Source of the DNA: Nitrososphaeraceae archaeon
GTDB taxonomy: Archaea > Thermoproteota > Nitrososphaeria > Nitrososphaerales > Nitrosopumilaceae
Direction of reading: 5' to 3'
Assembly: GCA_025922755.1 (NCBI GenBank)
Contig: JAICHE010000064.1
Span: 1-6,772, forward strand
DNA: 6,772 nt
Positions 4,747 to 6,772 of the stretch are shown here, one piece after another. Numbering within the stretch: the first letter of the stretch is position 1; the number at the start of each line of letters is the position of its first letter. A program made the position numbers and the translations under genes. Below the pieces are notes generated by a model, which did not search any database, had not been told where the DNA came from, and was given only the letters and a program-made list of their open reading frames with translations.

Positions 4747-5381
4747 TCTAAACTCCCTTTCACTTTAGGCAAATTCCAGTTAAACCTCATTGCAGTCAAC
4801 CTAATACCAGTTGCAATTACAATTCCCACGATTGTCGCAAGGTATAGTTCTGCCCCAAAGTGCAAAGCAAAATAAAATACAAAAATTCCAATGAAACTTG
4901 CAGTAACATATAGTTCTTTTACAAACACAATTGGAACTTGGTTTACAAATACGTCTCGAAGTATTCCACCTCCCACAGCAGTTAATACTCCAGCAAACAC
5001 TATTGCTAAGAAGTTCAAACCAAAAAAGTTGTAGGCAAACGTCCCTCCAATTATTGTAAATATTCCCAGACCAAAGGCATCGAATTTCAAAAATAAATTC
5101 CAATGTTTTTTTAATTTAGAGTACAGAAAAAAGATGCAAACACCAGATGCAACTGTGATTATCACATAGGTAGGATCAGATATAGAGTTAGGGAATCGCC
5201 CCATAACAACATCTCGGATGGTTCCACCTGCAACACCAGTTATAGTTGCAAGCAAAATAATTCCAACAAAATCAGACTTGTGTTCTATTGCTTTGAAGGC
5301 ACCAGTTACTGCAAATGCCATTGTTCCAAATAGATCTAAAATGTGAATGAAAACTTCGGAAGGAATTGAAAAATCAACCAA
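4743..5381 (-). CDS. TRIC/UPF0126-type integral membrane channel protein (two-repeat)
   Basis: The 212-residue protein is almost wholly hydrophobic, with about seven membrane helices made of two repeats. Repeat 1 (about 15-92) has GTMAFAVTGAFKA and GVAGGTIRDVVMGRFP; repeat 2 (about 100-180) has DAFGLGIFTIIGG and AVGGGILRDVFVNQVP. The paired GGxxRD motifs (52-57 and 138-143) are the signature of the UPF0126/YicG family, now placed with prokaryotic TRIC channels, which are trimeric and conduct monovalent cations; some databases label the domain a glycine transporter, so substrate remains open. The start is TTG 5381, with an in-frame TAG upstream and a TATA-like TTAATTAG centred 27 bases before it. 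It is transcribed against rpl10, and the two stops share TTAA at 4743-4746. No functional link to the ribosome is evident. Confidence 0.87.
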   Translation of the reverse strand: MVDFSIPSEVFIHILDLFGTMAFAVTGAFKAIEHKSDFVGIILLATITGVAGGTIRDVVMGRFPNSISDPTYVIITVASGVCIFFLYSKLKKHWNLFLKFDAFGLGIFTIIGGTFAYNFFGLNFLAIVFAGVLTAVGGGILRDVFVNQVPIVFVKELYVTASFIGIFVFYFALHFGAELYLATIVGIVIATGIRLTAMRFNWNLPKVKGSLD

Positions 5382-5404
5382 TCACAATCAAAGCGCAGCT
5401 ACGG

Positions 5405-5412
5405 CTAATTAA
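5405..5412 (-). promoter_or_regulatory. Possible TATA box of the TRIC-like gene
   Basis: The minus strand reads TTAATTAG, centred about 27 bases before TTG 5381. It lies just beyond the T-tracts that probably end the rpl12 transcript, so the channel gene would start anew rather than rely on read-through. Confidence 0.38.
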
Positions 5413-5420
5413 GATTGATG

Positions 5421-5448
5421 AAAAAAGTTTAAAATTAAATTGGAAAAA
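5421..5448 (-). terminator. U-tract terminator of rpl12
   Basis: On the minus strand, TTTTT (5448-5444), TTTT (5434-5431) and TTTTTT (5426-5421) follow the rpl12 stop within 40 bases. Multiple U-tracts without a hairpin are typical of archaeal termination, and here they separate a highly expressed gene from the TRIC-like gene on the same strand. Confidence 0.5.
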
Positions 5449-5459
5449 CAAGAATTTTT

Positions 5460-5762
5460 CTAGCCAAATAGTGAGGATAAACCTTCCATGGCAGCTTCTT
5501 CTGTTTTGCCTTCGTCTTTTGGTTTTTCTTCTTTCTTTTCTTCACCTGCTGCCTCTGCTGCTGCTGGAGCTGCTGCTGCAACTGCTACTGGGGCTGCTTT
5601 GATTGCATCTTCGATATTGATATCAGCAAGTGCTGCTACCAATGCCTTTACTTGTGCATCGTTAACTTCAGCACCAGATGCTTTTACAACTGAGCTGATG
5701 TTGGCCTCATTAACTTCTTTTTGTAGCTTGTGAAGTAGTAAAGCAGCATAAACATATTCCAT
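5460..5762 (-). CDS. rpl12: Large-subunit ribosomal protein L12 (archaeal P1/L12P stalk protein)
   Basis: The 100-residue protein is the multicopy ribosomal stalk protein that binds elongation and initiation GTPases. Residues 1-58 (MEYVYAALLLHKLQKEVNE, then a four-helix dimerisation domain) bind another L12 and the L10 spur. They are followed by an alanine-rich hinge (about 55-72), a charged Lys/Glu linker (73-88) and the C-terminal GTPase-contacting motif MEGLSSLFG. The alanine codons appear on the plus strand as a CTG/GCT-rich tract (about 5546-5600). Unusually, it is not downstream of rpl10: it lies about 0.7 kb away on the opposite strand with its own clear TATA box. Independent transcription could help make several L12 copies per L10; this is inference. 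Confidence 0.96.
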   Translation of the reverse strand: MEYVYAALLLHKLQKEVNEANISSVVKASGAEVNDAQVKALVAALADINIEDAIKAAPVAVAAAAPAAAEAAGEEKKEEKPKDEGKTEEAAMEGLSSLFG

Positions 5763-5787
5763 TGTATCGAAAATCTTTTCTGAGCAT

Positions 5788-5797
5788 AATATAAAAC
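5788..5797 (-). promoter_or_regulatory. TATA box of rpl12
   Basis: The minus strand reads GTTTTATATT, the closest match to an archaeal TATA box in the window, centred about 30 bases before ATG 5762. The predicted leader is only a few bases and has no Shine-Dalgarno. It makes rpl12 independent of the unrecognised gene 57 bases upstream. Confidence 0.6.
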
Positions 5798-5819
5798 TAT
5801 GGAGAAATGACGCCTGAAC

Positions 5820-6329
5820 CTAATTGAGGATTTTCAGACTTCGGCATATGGAGTACAGTGTCCTTTTGAGTTTTTTATCCACTAGAGAATCCATCTTTTG
5901 TCTTAGGACCCTTTTTGCCTGATCTCGCTCTGCTCCATCAGGAAGAGAAAGGACGTTGTTTACAAGTTCAGGTATTGATTCTCTAATCCAGCCATCAAGC
6001 ATTGAGTAGACTTTGGGGGGAATTAAGTCACATCTATCTTGATCTAAATCTAAAACTTCAGCAAAATTTTCGTGTTCTACTCTATACACTAAGGCCAAAA
6101 TTACGTTATCAGGTGTTGGTCGTTTTAAAATTTCAACAGACCTTTCTCCTGCCTTACCCTGAGATATTTTGTTTTTCAGACCAACTGGATCAACTATAAC
6201 CCCATTTACGCCTACTTTTCTTCCTTCAACCCCAGTTACAACTCCAAAGATAAAATCATGATAATCTCCTTTTTTTTTAGTGGAAAAAACATGTACACCT
6301 TCTTTTAGTTGAGGTTTTCTGCCAAACAC
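5820..6329 (-). CDS. Unrecognised conserved-looking soluble protein upstream of rpl12
   Basis: I do not recognise this 169-residue protein. No membrane helix, signal peptide or metal-binding cluster is visible. The N-terminal half (about 9-95) looks beta-rich and small-domain-like, with FIFGVVTGVEGRKVGVNGVIV (27-46) resembling an SH3- or KOW-like strand pattern and then GLKNKISQGKAGERSVEIL. The C-terminal half (about 105-169) looks helical and strongly basic at its end (RDQAKRVLRQKMDSLVDKK, then LKRTLYSICRSLK), which could bind nucleic acid or ribosomal components; this is only inferred. The start is GTG 6329 with a TATA-like box 26 bases upstream, so the message is probably leaderless. Frame openness, codon use like its neighbours and promoter spacing argue that it is a real gene. 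It lies between rpl12 and alaS. Confidence 0.75.
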   Translation of the reverse strand: MFGRKPQLKEGVHVFSTKKKGDYHDFIFGVVTGVEGRKVGVNGVIVDPVGLKNKISQGKAGERSVEILKRPTPDNVILALVYRVEHENFAEVLDLDQDRCDLIPPKVYSMLDGWIRESIPELVNNVLSLPDGAERDQAKRVLRQKMDSLVDKKLKRTLYSICRSLKILN

Positions 6330-6350
6330 GATAAGATTGGATTAGGTATT

Positions 6351-6360
6351 GTATTTAATG
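6351..6360 (-). promoter_or_regulatory. TATA box of the 169-codon unknown gene
   Basis: The minus strand reads CATTAAATAC, centred about 26 bases before GTG 6329. The spacing supports the GTG as both transcription and translation start. Confidence 0.48.
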
Positions 6361-6698
6361 TATTATTTATGAAGGCGGACCTATGATTAGAATTTATTTC
6401 AAATTCACATGTCAACTCACCAACTATGAACACGTCTACTCTGTATCTCTAGTCTTTGGAATCCAGATTTGACACCTTCCTTTTGTTTCCACAGATGGTG
6501 AAAATATCAGTTAAATTTGACTATCTTTGATAAAATCCAATATTTTTAATGAATTTCTCAAAGTCCTGATTGTTTTGACTTTCACTGAATTTGCTTGTGT
6601 TGATTTCCATGTAATCTAATAGTCTGTAAGAAACATAACAAACAAGACGTGTTTTAAAAAGACATACTTTTCGAGGCTCAAAACCCAATCGCTATTTC

Positions 6699-6706
6699 TT
6701 AATATT
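6699..6706 (+). promoter_or_regulatory. Possible TATA box of alaS
   Basis: TTAATATT is centred about 25 bases before TTG 6727, which would give a leaderless transcript. The stronger-looking TTTTAAAAA at 6652-6660 is an alternative that would give a leader of roughly 45 bases. No clear Shine-Dalgarno precedes the TTG. Confidence 0.33.
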
Positions 6707-6726
6707 GGAAAATTGCAGGCTCAACG

Positions 6727-6772
6727 TTGGATAAAAAAGAAATTCTCAAGGAATTTTCCTCTGATCCTGACA
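6727..6772 (+). CDS. alaS: Alanyl-tRNA synthetase, N-terminus only (continues off window)
   Basis: Fifteen codons starting with TTG read MDKKEILKEFSSDPD. This resembles the N-terminus I remember for Nitrosopumilus alanyl-tRNA synthetase (MDKKEILKEFSSDP), the enzyme that charges tRNA-Ala with alanine. An in-frame TAA at 6700-6702 limits the start, and TTG 6727 is the only usual start codon after it. The identification rests on a very short stretch and on memory, with no catalytic motif inside the window, so it is probable rather than certain. Confidence 0.68.
   Translation, partial: MDKKEILKEFSSDPD

Larger units (their letters stand above)
6330..6726. other. 397-base intergenic region between two divergent genes
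   Basis: Apart from the two edge promoters no certain gene is seen. The minus strand holds an open frame ending with TAG at 6523-6521. It has 29 codons from ATG 6610 or 55 from TTG 6688 (segments KTRLVCYVSYRLLDY and DFEKFIKNIGFYQR), with codon use like neighbouring genes, so it may be a small gene or a remnant. On the plus strand only short frames appear, such as 6383-6472 (29 codons). TTTTAAAAA at 6652-6660 could be a TATA element in either direction. No tRNA, long repeat or clear hairpin was found. A small untranslated RNA cannot be excluded. Confidence 0.5.

Noticed and set aside
5546..5600. CTG/GCT repeat as a microsatellite or mobile element
   Set aside because: It is in-frame alanine coding for the L12 hinge, with mixed GCA/GCT codons and no flanking duplication.
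5488..5733. 81-codon plus-strand frame rich in Ala, Ser and Thr
   Set aside because: It is the antisense of the alanine-rich rpl12 gene, whose GCN codons read as an open frame on the other strand; no promoter or family signature.
6383..6472. 29-codon plus-strand frame starting at ATG 6383
   Set aside because: No Shine-Dalgarno or well-placed TATA box, hydrophobic mixed composition and chance length for AT-rich DNA.
6671..6690. tRNA T-arm-like GGCTCAAAACCC (reverse strand reading GFEP)
   Set aside because: The expected GTTCRA loop is absent (C in place of T54), the flanking bases do not form a 5-bp stem, and no acceptor or anticodon arm fits around it.

Overview
The window looks archaeal and is most likely from an ammonia-oxidising thaumarchaeon (Nitrososphaerota, Nitrosopumilus-like). 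The evidence is archaeal-type ribosomal proteins (L19e, L10 with the extra archaeal domain, L12/P-stalk protein ending in GLSSLFG), archaeal Spt5 with SecE, the archaeal D-aminoacyl-tRNA deacylase DTD2, TATA-type promoters, an AT-rich base composition and frequent TTG/GTG starts. The genus-level guess rests on remembered similarity of L10, L11 and AlaS to Nitrosopumilus proteins, not on a search.

Layout. Bases 1-263 hold the 3' end of rpl19e (+). It meets a two-gene minus-strand unit, dtdA then ogt (1332-260), a tRNA-quality gene followed by a DNA alkylation-repair gene. Divergent from dtdA is secE-nusG/spt5-rpl11 (+, 1449-2600). secE has only 57 codons. An Lrp/AsnC-type regulator (-, 3057-2602) then sits tail-to-tail with rpl11 and head-to-head with rpl1-rpl10 (+, 3225-4746). 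A two-repeat TRIC/UPF0126 membrane channel gene (-, 5381-4743) meets rpl10 at overlapping stop codons. rpl12 (-, 5762-5460) follows, inverted relative to rpl10, and upstream of it lies an unrecognised 169-codon gene (-, 6329-5820). After a ~400-base gap, the first 15 codons of alaS (+) run off the right edge.

How it works together. This is the archaeal secE-spt5-L11-L1-L10-L12 block, which builds the protein-conducting channel, an elongation factor and the ribosomal stalk (L11, L10, L12) plus the L1 stalk. Here it is broken into three transcription units: a regulator gene is inserted between rpl11 and rpl1, and a channel gene plus an inversion separate rpl12 from rpl10. Most first genes of a unit have a TATA-like box centred about 25-30 bases before the start codon, which suggests leaderless mRNAs. 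Internal genes (ogt, nusG, rpl10) instead have Shine-Dalgarno-like sequences.

The most notable non-coding signal is the 167-base gap between the lrp-like gene and rpl1. It contains a 32-bp palindrome with 15 of 16 pairs matching and an 18-bp palindrome with 8 of 9 pairs matching, which share a 9-mer. This would fit an Lrp-type operator system governing its own gene and possibly L1/L10 synthesis. I see no CRISPR array, transposon, rRNA or tRNA, and no clear wholly new multi-gene system.
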